From: Neptuniibacter sp048548695 | GTDB taxonomy: Bacteria > Pseudomonadota > Gammaproteobacteria > Pseudomonadales > Balneatricaceae | Direction: 5' to 3' (one strand) | Assembly: GCF_048548695.1 (NCBI RefSeq) | Contig: NZ_JBLYIF010000022.1 | DNA: 30,949 bases | Shown here: positions 15,285-23,399 of the stretch, in pieces | Position numbering within the stretch: the stretch's first letter is position 1 | Layout: every line of letters starts with the position of its first letter | The notes under the pieces: model-generated | Told to the model about the DNA's origin: nothing | The model's input: only the letters and a program-made list of their open reading frames with translations | Databases searched by the model: none | Program-made: the position numbers and the translations under genes

Positions 15285-16343
15285 TTACACGGTTTCTGCT
15301 TCAATCATAGCGCGTAATTTTCGTCTTACCCGGATACCACCTGCATCACTTGAAAGCAGTACTGGGTTCATGCCCAGCAGGTCTATACCGCCCATTTCTA
15401 GCTGCTGTGCTTCGATAATCGGTTTATCTTCCAGAGTGAATGCCTCAATCATGCCTTCCATCTTAACGCGGTTATATTCGCCATCATCCATTTTGTAATT
15501 GCGGGTAGAAGCAAAAAAGTAATGCGTCGTTGTGGCTGATTCCGGCGTCATAATGTGGAAGTCATAGAGTACCAGGCCATCGTTATGATAATCATCAGCA
15601 TCCTGCACAGCCCCCACGGTTAGTTGCATATTGGAAGGGGCATGCCAAACCACTTCGAAGAACTGATTGGCAGTGTCCTCTGGCCGCTCAAGGTTCATGG
15701 CAAACAGCAGCATGGCCGGATCAGCCAGCCAGTCCCAGCGTACGGCAATGGTGTCGCCCTGCTCGTTTACTTTGGGTAGCAGTGGACTGAGTTTGCCGTT
15801 GGTATTGATCAGCGGGCCATGCAAGTGATCAATATGTGACAGATCCATGATGTTATCGGTCACCAGTTCATAATTACACTTGTTGTGCATATAGGTATGA
15901 GCCACTGAGCTGGCGGGATTCCGGCTCAGGCTCGAGCAGTCCATGATCTTGCCAGGATCAGCTTTGTCACTGTCTCCCATCCAGATCCAGATAAATCCAT
16001 CCCGCTCTTCCACCGGGTAGGTTTTCAGTTTGCATGCTTTAGGCACCTTGCCATTGCCATGCGGATTGTTTGTGCATTCACCATCGGCATTAAAACTGAG
16101 GCCGTGATAATGACACGTAATAGTGTCGCCATCGCGTTTGCCGATATGCAACGGGGCGAAACGATGTGGACAACGGTTAGTGGTAGCAACCATATTGCCT
16201 GCAGTGTTACGAAAAAGCAGTACAGATTCAGACAGTATGGTGCGGGGAAACAGCGCGTCACCGACCACTTCCTCACTCAGCGCGGCCACATACCAGGCAT
16301 TTTTCAAAAATTTGTATGAGTCAGACGCAATAGTGTTTTCCAT
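15285..16343 (-). CDS. Rieske non-heme iron oxygenase, VanA-like O-demethylase alpha subunit
   Basis: A 352-residue oxygenase. The N-terminal Rieske cluster motif is CPHRFAPL (Cys58, His60), then CHYHGLSF (Cys77, His80). The catalytic iron site is NIMDLSHIDHLHG, with bridging Asp167 and ligands His170 and His175. Length and layout match the vanillate O-demethylase oxygenase (VanA) and related single-alpha enzymes that remove methyl groups or hydroxylate aromatic or polycyclic substrates. Such enzymes need a ferredoxin reductase (VanB-type), and none is encoded in this window. ATG 16343 has GAGGAG seven bases upstream. A terminator hairpin lies between it and the DUF1329 gene, so it may have its own promoter. 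The substrate is unknown. Confidence 0.85.
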   Translation of the reverse strand: MENTIASDSYKFLKNAWYVAALSEEVVGDALFPRTILSESVLLFRNTAGNMVATTNRCPHRFAPLHIGKRDGDTITCHYHGLSFNADGECTNNPHGNGKVPKACKLKTYPVEERDGFIWIWMGDSDKADPGKIMDCSSLSRNPASSVAHTYMHNKCNYELVTDNIMDLSHIDHLHGPLINTNGKLSPLLPKVNEQGDTIAVRWDWLADPAMLLFAMNLERPEDTANQFFEVVWHAPSNMQLTVGAVQDADDYHNDGLVLYDFHIMTPESATTTHYFFASTRNYKMDDGEYNRVKMEGMIEAFTLEDKPIIEAQQLEMGGIDLLGMNPVLLSSDAGGIRVRRKLRAMIEAETV

Positions 16344-16424
16344 GATTGTTCTCCTCTATCCGGTCAGGTTTATAGGTCAAACGGATAGCCTGATAGCTGC
16401 CTAAACAACTACGTAAAATGGTTA

Positions 16425-16467
16425 AAAAGGGAGAGTGCCGTGGCTCAGATAACCCCGGCCACTCTCC
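16425..16467 (-). terminator. Rho-independent terminator after DUF1329 gene
   Basis: GGAGAGTG (16430-16437) pairs with CACTCTCC (16460-16467). Three further inner pairs form if one base bulges. On the leftward strand the stem is followed by CTTTTT. A second small hairpin (TGCCAT/ATGGCA) lies just before it, after the stop at 16500. It separates the envelope operon from the Rieske gene. Confidence 0.65.
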
Positions 16468-16499
16468 AATGCCATAGCCAAATGGCACCCTGAAGGGTT

Positions 16500-17819
16500 C
16501 TATTTGCCTGAGGACCGCATGTTCTGCACTGTAAATTTATCGACAGGGCTGAGTGCGGGATCGACAATTCCTTTGAACTGGCCAGTGGTACAGTGCTGTG
16601 CCTGAACATCAATCATTGAGAACGAGTCATCAATGGATACGCCGGTACCTTTGTTAACCGGCAAGTGATGATCTGGGTGTGCCTGACCAATTGAGAATGA
16701 ACGCCACAGGTCACCTTTACGGTCATACGCGATGGTGCGCGGAATGGTAAAGGTCTGGGCATCGATAAAGTGAATGCGCTTGCTGATCGGATGACTCTCG
16801 TCTACCGGGTGCGACTCAAGCAGATGGACCTTACGCAGTTGCCAAGTGATCTGAGGGAAGCAACCGCCCTTGCCACCAAAGGCGACCATTTTGTAGCCGT
16901 CTTCGTCATCTGGATGCACTTCAAGGTCGTACTCAGTCAGCGCATTATGGTTATACATTGGCAGCAGCACATTCTTGGTGCCTTTATAGGCCCAGTTCAT
17001 GTCACTGATACGGCCGTTATAACCCTCAAAATCTTCGATCATCAGGTCAGAACCCAGGAAAGCATCCGTCGTCTGACCGGAAGACAAACGACGTACCCGG
17101 CGCTGAAAGCCCAGGTAGAGGTAAACGTTGTCCAGCTTGGTGTCATCCTCAAAGCGGTGAATCAGCAGCTGGGTGTTTTTCACGTCGTAAGGCTCGAGTA
17201 CTTCACCATAGGTGGAGCGGAAGAAGTTAGACGGGTTTGGCGTAACCTCAGGGAATGGCTCGTGTTGAGTACGGTGGGTAAAGTTAAGGAAGTGGAAGTT
17301 GAACTTCAGCGTCCGTTCAACCTTGCCACTGCCCATGTCACGATACTTCCAGTAGAACGGATAGATTGAGGCAGAATCACCCCAGTTGTAACCGTACTTG
17401 AAGTTCCAGGCCAGCTTCTCGCCCGCACGAGGATCGTCCATTGAAGGCTCTTCCGGGAATGGGCGACCGGCAACCGTCTCGGAGATCTGCCCCACTTCAG
17501 CACCCAGTGTGACACCAGCAGAGTACTTGCGGGTCGCTTCAATATAACTCTCATCCAATACGAAATCGCTGGTCTCACCGACTTTCATGTCGGTATCACC
17601 GTTCTTGATGAAGGTATACATGGCCGGGTCCAGCGCCTCTTTGAACTGATCAACGTTGGACTGATTAATGGTCATGCCGGCGCTCAAACCTTCAAGGGTC
17701 GGCACACCGTCTTTATATGGGTAAAAGCTACTATCAATTACCGCGTCCGACACTTCAGCCTGTACCTGAGTAGTCATTACGGCGGTGATAGCCAGAGTTA
17801 ACAGTGGTTTATTTCGCAT
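16500..17819 (-). CDS. DUF1329-family periplasmic/outer-membrane-sorting protein
   Basis: A 439-residue secreted protein. A signal peptide is clear (MRNKPLLTLAITAVMTTQVQA, cleavage near residue 22). The mature part fits DUF1329, a LolA-like fold often annotated as an outer membrane lipoprotein-sorting protein, with blocks such as GYNWGDSASIYPFYWKYRD and DGYKMVAFGGKGGC. DUF1329 genes almost always stand beside a DUF1302 gene, as here (34 bases away), in clusters for degrading or exporting hydrophobic compounds. A possible role is carrying a lipid-like ligand through the periplasm. AAAGGTG lies upstream of the ATG. Confidence 0.85.
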   Translation of the reverse strand: MRNKPLLTLAITAVMTTQVQAEVSDAVIDSSFYPYKDGVPTLEGLSAGMTINQSNVDQFKEALDPAMYTFIKNGDTDMKVGETSDFVLDESYIEATRKYSAGVTLGAEVGQISETVAGRPFPEEPSMDDPRAGEKLAWNFKYGYNWGDSASIYPFYWKYRDMGSGKVERTLKFNFHFLNFTHRTQHEPFPEVTPNPSNFFRSTYGEVLEPYDVKNTQLLIHRFEDDTKLDNVYLYLGFQRRVRRLSSGQTTDAFLGSDLMIEDFEGYNGRISDMNWAYKGTKNVLLPMYNHNALTEYDLEVHPDDEDGYKMVAFGGKGGCFPQITWQLRKVHLLESHPVDESHPISKRIHFIDAQTFTIPRTIAYDRKGDLWRSFSIGQAHPDHHLPVNKGTGVSIDDSFSMIDVQAQHCTTGQFKGIVDPALSPVDKFTVQNMRSSGK

Positions 17820-17853
17820 AATTACACCTTTAATTGTTGTTATAGGTTGAGTG

Positions 17854-19452
17854 TTAGAAGCTGTAACGGACTGTCAGCTGAATCTCATCTTCCTGGTTGG
17901 CAACACCGATCGGGCCATTGGTGAAGCGTGCCAGTGGCTCATAGGTTTCCTGGCCAGCGGGTGCCCAGTTGAAACGCTCATCACCACCAAACTTCACATT
18001 CAGACCCAGGTTGAACATCCAGTGGTTATCCGGTGTCCAGGAGATGCTTGGAGCAATGGCAGTGGCTTTGCCCGCGAAGTCATGCGCCATGATGATCTGC
18101 GGACTCAGACGGTTATTGATGTACCAACCTTTGAACAGCAAGGTGGCAATCCAGTTATCTTCATCGTTTGGCATATCCTCAACGTGATCCAGGATGTGCT
18201 CACCAAACAGCTGGGCCGAGATCAGGAAGGCACTCTGGGTACCCAACGCAGGCATCATCAGGTTTTTATCGAAACCGATGACATAACGCAGCATGTCAGT
18301 TTCCTGATGGCCGTTGGCATCACGAGCCAGCTCTTCACCTTCGGTGTAAGCCAATTCCAGACGCCAGACTGCATCCATGTTCATGGAGTAGTAGTCAACA
18401 GCACCCCCCAGCAGGGTTACTCGTGGGAATTCAATATTAAACAAACCGAAGTTATCACCCGGTCCAGGCAGCGCATGCAGCGACGGTAGCTGCTGACGGA
18501 AGTGCAACGCATTCAGGGAGAACGTGGCGTCGCCATACACCCCTTCCCACTTCACGCCGAACTGGGTATTGGCCAGGCTCCAGCTAGGCTCTTCCACATC
18601 ATTGATGACGTAAGGGCCGCCGCCGTTAATACGGCTGCTGAAGAAACAACCTGCATCCAGGATGCTGTATGACTGTCCACAGGTACCCAGGTTGCTGGGA
18701 CGGAACTTGTCGAAGTTCCAGACAAATGACAGGTTGATATCATCGAAGGTCTCAGTGGCACCCATGCGCCAGGTGGCATTCAGCATCCACTGTGGGATAC
18801 GGATATCTTCCAGTTCGTCATAGATGTTGTGGCGGGAGTAATCCACCGGGTTGAGCACATCCAGTACCCGGAACAGGTCAGTTTTGCCCCAGACTACCTG
18901 TTGCTTACCGATGGACAGGGACAGCATGTCGCCATTATCCATTGGCAAGTCGGCGCGGACATAGAGTTCGCGGATGAAGTCCAGCTGGTCGTTGAACTCT
19001 GGGAACATAGCATCGCTTTCATGCTGATCCATGTAACCGTCAAGGTTGTTACACAGTGCCGGATCGTTCTCGCAGGGGAACGGAGTACCCGGTGCCAGAA
19101 TGACATTGGAGAAATCTGAGCTGTGCCAATTGGACCCGAGATGAGGTTCCTGCGCATTTTTGCCAAAATCTTTATCGTTCAGATCGTAGACACCGTCATA
19201 GGTACCGCGCAGAACGCCGTTCAGGGACAGGGAGCGAAACGTCTCGCTTTCATAGCGGGTTTCGAATTCTGCCTGGGCAGTGTTGCGGAACTTGGACAGA
19301 CCTACATCCTGGCGGTAGTAGGTGGCGTTCTCTACAAAGCCCGCCCAATTCGTTTCTGCAGCTACCGCGGTGGTAGCGAACTGGCCCCCTGCCAGTACAA
19401 CAGAAACAGCCAGTGCCATGCGAGTGTATGTCGTTGTTATTTTTTTCGACAT
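17854..19452 (-). CDS. DUF1302-family putative outer-membrane beta-barrel protein
   Basis: A 532-residue protein with a signal peptide (MSKKITTTYTRMALAVSVVLAGG onward; cleavage after AVAA near residue 32). It ends IQLTVRYSF, with the C-terminal Phe typical of outer-membrane barrels. Alternating aromatic and polar strands run throughout. Blocks such as LSLSIGKQQVVWGKTDLFRVLDVLNPVDYSRHN fit DUF1302. Four cysteines near residues 75-115 and 220-240 may form disulfides in loops. It is probably the outer-membrane channel or receptor for the system formed with the DUF1329 protein and the RND exporter. It starts 16 bases after the RND gene stop. Confidence 0.85.
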   Translation of the reverse strand: MSKKITTTYTRMALAVSVVLAGGQFATTAVAAETNWAGFVENATYYRQDVGLSKFRNTAQAEFETRYESETFRSLSLNGVLRGTYDGVYDLNDKDFGKNAQEPHLGSNWHSSDFSNVILAPGTPFPCENDPALCNNLDGYMDQHESDAMFPEFNDQLDFIRELYVRADLPMDNGDMLSLSIGKQQVVWGKTDLFRVLDVLNPVDYSRHNIYDELEDIRIPQWMLNATWRMGATETFDDINLSFVWNFDKFRPSNLGTCGQSYSILDAGCFFSSRINGGGPYVINDVEEPSWSLANTQFGVKWEGVYGDATFSLNALHFRQQLPSLHALPGPGDNFGLFNIEFPRVTLLGGAVDYYSMNMDAVWRLELAYTEGEELARDANGHQETDMLRYVIGFDKNLMMPALGTQSAFLISAQLFGEHILDHVEDMPNDEDNWIATLLFKGWYINNRLSPQIIMAHDFAGKATAIAPSISWTPDNHWMFNLGLNVKFGGDERFNWAPAGQETYEPLARFTNGPIGVANQEDEIQLTVRYSF

Positions 19453-19468
19453 TTTTATCGGCCTCTTG

Positions 19469-21949
19469 TTATGCCTTGGTTGTCACATATAGGGATGAAT
19501 CTGGAGTTTGCGCCACATCCCCTTCGGTTTCGGTTGACTGAACACCTGCTTCAGGCGCATCGGCGTGAATTACACCGTCCTCATCTAAGTAGGCGTTACG
19601 GATAAACTTGGGTTGGAAAACCAGTACCCAGCTAGGGACCAGCAGCATGGCCGCGATGGCATTGAGTACGACCATTACGATCAGCAACAATGCGGCATCG
19701 GCTTGGAAACGAAGGTCAGACAGTGCCACCCACATCACGATACCGGCGATCAACGTGGTCGCTGTGAAGCTGACCGCAAGGCCGGTGGTTCTGATGGCAT
19801 GTTTAACCGCATGTACCAAGCTGGACTGATGGGTCATCTCAGCGCGAATACGGTCCATCATGTAGATGGAGTAATCGATGCCAACACCTACACCCACGGC
19901 GATGATTGGCACGGTATTAGCGTTAATACCCATGCCTGCCAGCCCCATATAGGCATAGGTCAGTGTGGTGGCAAACAACATGGCACCAAACATCATGGCA
20001 CCGGCCATCAGTGACTGATAAAACAGCGTCACGAAGAGAAAGATCAGCAGGAATACCAGTGGCAATACCATCAGGTTGGTTTCATAAGCGGCTTCGTTCT
20101 GTGCTGCAATGACACCAATGGTGCCCCCCGCCAGACGTACCGTCAGACCTTCAACCTGCCCTTCGTTATCAGCAATCCACTGTTTTGCGGTATGAATGGC
20201 GCGACGGATGGTTTCGCCCTGATGATCCTTGTAATAGAACACCAGATTGGCAACCCGCTCGTCAGTATCCACGAACTCATCCAGCGCACCGGGAATCGGA
20301 TTGGACATCATGTAGGTATACATCAGGCCACCGACATAGCGCTGATCAGCAGGCACCTGATACCAACGCGGATCATTGTTGTGCAGCAAGCGGTTAACCT
20401 GCATCACCAGGTCGGGCACGCCTTTGGATGCACCCACTTCAGGATCCATCAGCATATGGCGTTGCAGATCAGCCAGTGCCAGCAGTACTTCGGGACGTTT
20501 AATACCACCCTTCTCTGCTGTTTCGGCAACGATGTACATCTCTTCAGACCCGGGAAAACTGTCATTTACCGCTGTCGAGGAGATGTTGTAATCATGATCC
20601 TGATAGAGAATTGGCGAGCCAGGCTCTGATTCACCAATCACCACTTTAGAGGAGAAAATGAAACCGCTCAGCAGCATTACGCCGGCAATCATTAGTGCCG
20701 TCGCACCCGCTTTGCGGCTACTGATCAAGTCCGCACAAAAGTGGCCAACGCTGCGGAAAATATTGTCGCGAATGTTGTTGTCTTTTGGCTTTGGCAGCAC
20801 AGACAGCAGTAACGGCACCGCCAGCAGCACAGTCACGATGATGCTCAGCGCCCAGATGGAGGCATAGTGCGCCAGCTTAGTATTCAGCGGAATCGAACCA
20901 ATGGCGATCAATAACAGACCAATGGCATCTGACACGACCCCCAGGCTGCCGGGGCGGAACAGGCTTTCAAAGGTCAGCCGCGCGGCCAGGTGATGGTCAT
21001 CGTGGCCTGCCAGTTCGTGGTAATAACGTTCAACCAGCTGGATACCATGAGACATGGCGCGGGCCGAAATCAGGAACGGGATAACCAGACTGAGTGGATC
21101 GAGGTTATAACCGAACAGAGAGATAATACCAATGCCCCAGATAGTGGACACGATAACCCCTGTTAGTGGCACCAGAATACCGTACGCTTTGCGGAAGTAA
21201 AAAATCAGCAAGGACAGCATGATCAAAATGGTGAACAAGAAGATCTCGTAGATCTGGTCGAGATACTGATAAGCCCAGCCAACCAGCATCGGCTGGCCAG
21301 TGACATGGATTCTGACTCCGTCTGCTGATTCAGCAAGGCGCATCTGCTGAATTTTGTTGAATGTGGCCGCGTAGTCCAACTGTCCTTCTATTAACTGCGC
21401 TTTAACCAGCGCCATATGCATATCGGGACTGACCAATGGGCCATAGATACGACCATCAGCGACTACATCCTTACGGATCTGATCCAGCTCTTCAGTTGTA
21501 AGCTCAGTATGCTCCGGATTGTAATAGGGTACCGAGTTCACATTCCCTTCAGGGGTCAGCCATACCTTACGCGTATTACGGTGGGTAACACTGGTTACCA
21601 AGTTATGGTTAACCCCAGGCAGTGAATCTACCTCTTTAGTGATGCGATGAATCCGCGCCAGCGCTTCATTATCAAAGATGTCATGCTCGGTATATTCAAT
21701 ACCTACAATAATGACATTGGCACCACCAAAGGATTCCTTGATCTCGTTATGCAACTCAATATAGGGGTGAGTTTGCGGCAGCAGGTCAGCGAAATCGGAG
21801 TACATTTTGACGCTGGGAATCTGCGCAGCAAAAAACAGCGTGGCAAGAAGTATCAGCCCAAGAATGGTTTTGGGGTAATCAAACACCCGCTGCTCAAACT
21901 GGTGCAGCCAGTGGGTGGTTGTATGTGCTTTAGCAGAGTGCTTATCCAT
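19469..21949 (-). CDS. RND-superfamily transporter (MMPL/HpnN-like)
   Basis: An 826-residue inner-membrane protein with the two-half RND layout. TM1 lies near 30-45, followed by a periplasmic loop (about 50-225), TM2-6 (about 230-390), TM7 (near 415-435), a second periplasmic loop (about 440-620) and TM8-12 (about 625-775). The motif GVGVGIDYSIYMMDR in the second half and the corresponding SARAMSHGIQLVERY in the first are typical of MMPL/RND exporters of lipids and hydrophobic molecules. The C-terminal tail is acidic and cytoplasmic. AGGA lies eight bases before ATG 21949. With the DUF1302 and DUF1329 proteins it could span the envelope. The direction of transport is not known from sequence. 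Confidence 0.88.
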   Translation of the reverse strand: MDKHSAKAHTTTHWLHQFEQRVFDYPKTILGLILLATLFFAAQIPSVKMYSDFADLLPQTHPYIELHNEIKESFGGANVIIVGIEYTEHDIFDNEALARIHRITKEVDSLPGVNHNLVTSVTHRNTRKVWLTPEGNVNSVPYYNPEHTELTTEELDQIRKDVVADGRIYGPLVSPDMHMALVKAQLIEGQLDYAATFNKIQQMRLAESADGVRIHVTGQPMLVGWAYQYLDQIYEIFLFTILIMLSLLIFYFRKAYGILVPLTGVIVSTIWGIGIISLFGYNLDPLSLVIPFLISARAMSHGIQLVERYYHELAGHDDHHLAARLTFESLFRPGSLGVVSDAIGLLLIAIGSIPLNTKLAHYASIWALSIIVTVLLAVPLLLSVLPKPKDNNIRDNIFRSVGHFCADLISSRKAGATALMIAGVMLLSGFIFSSKVVIGESEPGSPILYQDHDYNISSTAVNDSFPGSEEMYIVAETAEKGGIKRPEVLLALADLQRHMLMDPEVGASKGVPDLVMQVNRLLHNNDPRWYQVPADQRYVGGLMYTYMMSNPIPGALDEFVDTDERVANLVFYYKDHQGETIRRAIHTAKQWIADNEGQVEGLTVRLAGGTIGVIAAQNEAAYETNLMVLPLVFLLIFLFVTLFYQSLMAGAMMFGAMLFATTLTYAYMGLAGMGINANTVPIIAVGVGVGIDYSIYMMDRIRAEMTHQSSLVHAVKHAIRTTGLAVSFTATTLIAGIVMWVALSDLRFQADAALLLIVMVVLNAIAAMLLVPSWVLVFQPKFIRNAYLDEDGVIHADAPEAGVQSTETEGDVAQTPDSSLYVTTKA

Positions 21950-21970
21950 AACCGGTATCCTGTAAATAAA

Positions 21971-22930
21971 TCAGAGCTTCAACGCGACAAGCGTGCCTTT
22001 ACCACCACCGAGCAACACGCCCTCGGCTGTAGCAATGCCTGCGCTGAGGTAAACAGGAGGCAGTGAAACCGCAACTGTCTGCCAGCTATCATCGATATAT
22101 TGAAGAACGGTGGCGTTCTCACCTAGCGCATAGGTAGTGCCACCGGCAGTGAATAATTCGAATAATGGAGCCGATACCGGTGTTGGTGATATTACCCAGG
22201 ACTCACCCCCATCTTCTGTATGTAAAATGGTACCGTCGAGACCCACGGACCAGCCCTGCAGCTGATTGAGAAACAGTGTGTCCTGAGGATAAAACTCGTC
22301 CTGCATGGGCGGCAGCACATCCCAGCTCAAACCACCATCGTTGGTGCGGGCCAACATGCCAAATTCACCCGCTGCAAAACCATGCTCTGCATCCAGAAAT
22401 TGAATGCTGGTCAGCTGAGCATCTTCATTTAATGAGGTTTCCTGCCAGCTAGCGCCCTGGTCAGAGCTGGATAGCAGCGTAGCAAAACTGCCAACAGCCC
22501 AATATGAGCCGTCGGGTGTGCAGGTCAGCGAGAGCAGATTTTCCGGGGTATCAAGCGCGAGTTTGGTCCAGGTTTTTGCCTGATCCTGGCTACGCCAGAT
22601 CTGCTTATTAAAACTCAGTACCAGAATTGACTCATCCGGACAGACGGTAATATCCAATAAGCCCGGATTACCCTCAAGGGCCTGACGCTGCCACGACTGT
22701 TCACCCACTGCGCGGGTCAGAATAACGCCGAAGTTACCCACCACGATTTCTGTTGTCTGGGTACTGGCAATCGCCTGATACTGGTCGGTACGCAGCAAGG
22801 ACTTAGTATGTTCCTTGGTGACACCCTCCAGGTTCAGAGGCGCTTCACAGCCAGTTGCTGATATAACAGCACCCAGAAGTGCAGTTTTTAAAATAGGATT
22901 TAACGATTTCACAATATTATTCTTATTCAT
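21971..22930 (-). CDS. YCF48/BNR-repeat lipoprotein
   Basis: A 319-residue protein with a basic N-terminus, a hydrophobic segment and a Cys at about residue 28 (ISATGC), so it is probably a lipoprotein, though the lipobox is not canonical. The rest is a beta-propeller of YCF48/Hcf136 repeats: WAVGSFATLLSSSDQGASW, GFAAGEFGMLARTNDGGLSW and GWSVGLDGTILHTEDGGESW are clear copies. It is the first gene of the envelope operon, 21 bases before the RND gene. Relatives often neighbour RND/DUF1302/DUF1329 genes. It may help assemble the exporter, but no activity is established. Confidence 0.8.
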   Translation of the reverse strand: MNKNNIVKSLNPILKTALLGAVISATGCEAPLNLEGVTKEHTKSLLRTDQYQAIASTQTTEIVVGNFGVILTRAVGEQSWQRQALEGNPGLLDITVCPDESILVLSFNKQIWRSQDQAKTWTKLALDTPENLLSLTCTPDGSYWAVGSFATLLSSSDQGASWQETSLNEDAQLTSIQFLDAEHGFAAGEFGMLARTNDGGLSWDVLPPMQDEFYPQDTLFLNQLQGWSVGLDGTILHTEDGGESWVISPTPVSAPLFELFTAGGTTYALGENATVLQYIDDSWQTVAVSLPPVYLSAGIATAEGVLLGGGKGTLVALKL

Positions 22931-22956
22931 AGTTATCGATTTCCATCGCCAAAAAT

Positions 22957-23025
22957 TGCCGGTCAGACCACAAAAAAGAGTGCGAATCCTTTGCTTGTAG
23001 CTTGGGTTTAAACCCCTGACCGGCA
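22957..23025. promoter_or_regulatory. Paired 10-bp inverted repeats with adjacent palindrome
   Basis: TGCCGGTCAG (22957-22966) and CTGACCGGCA (23016-23025) are perfect inverted copies 49 bases apart. The 12-bp perfect palindrome GGGTTTAAACCC (23004-23015) directly abuts the second arm. They lie 27-95 bases upstream of the first gene of the envelope operon. They could be activator or repressor sites. Confidence 0.45.
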
Positions 23026-23061
23026 GACGGCTCTTTTATCAAGTGATGAAAATGCTTACAG

Positions 23062-23076
23062 GAATTACTGTAATTC
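23062..23076. promoter_or_regulatory. Perfect palindrome, candidate operator
   Basis: GAATTAC-T-GTAATTC is a perfect 7-bp inverted repeat with one central base, about 130 bases upstream of the envelope operon. The size suits a dimeric regulator or a sigma-54 enhancer site. Confidence 0.35.
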
Positions 23077-23116
23077 AGAATTCCAATACCCATCCAATAC
23101 ATTTAAGTCGCTTTCT

Positions 23117-23135
23117 CAATACCAAAAAGGTATTG
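23117..23135. promoter_or_regulatory. Inverted repeat, candidate enhancer site
   Basis: CAATACC-AAAAA-GGTATTG is a perfect 7-bp inverted repeat with a 5-base A-tract centre, about 190 bases upstream of the envelope operon. The distance is typical of sites for sigma-54 activators. The A-tract could also favour DNA bending. Confidence 0.35.
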
Positions 23136-23399
23136 CTTGAAAAGCCCACCATAGAACTAAAAAACTGTTTATAAACATATACTTAAGAATCAAGCTTAGA
23201 CGAAAAATAGATTTACAGGCTGAGCATCACCGACAGCTTTTTACCCAGCGTGAAGAAATACACAAGGAGAGTCATCGGAATAACGATGCAGGCAAACAGG
23301 TTCCGGCATCGCGGGCTGTTGCAGTATGTCCGCTGATTAAACCAGGGGAGAGAAAATATAAGTGTTAAGCCCGGCCAGAGAATCGGGCAAGCCCGGCAA

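Larger units (their letters stand above)
22931..23399. other. Regulatory intergenic region upstream of the envelope operon
   Basis: This 469-bp gap holds the promoter of the YCF48-RND-DUF1302-DUF1329 operon. I see long inverted repeats at 22957-23025 and two perfect palindromes at 23062-23076 and 23117-23135. A weak hairpin (CGGGC-AA-GCCCG, 23384-23395) follows the activator stop. I found no gene and no convincing -24/-12 promoter on the leftward strand. Confidence 0.5.

Noticed and set aside
16770..17369. A 199-codon rightward frame opposite the DUF1329 gene
   Set aside because: It is long, but antisense to a well supported gene with a signal peptide and operon context. Its product looks like no known protein.
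23111..23124. Leftward GG-N10-GC pair resembling a sigma-54 promoter for the envelope operon
   Set aside because: Only the invariant dinucleotides match well; the -12 box reads AAGCG and not TTGCA. It also overlaps the inverted repeat at 23117-23135.
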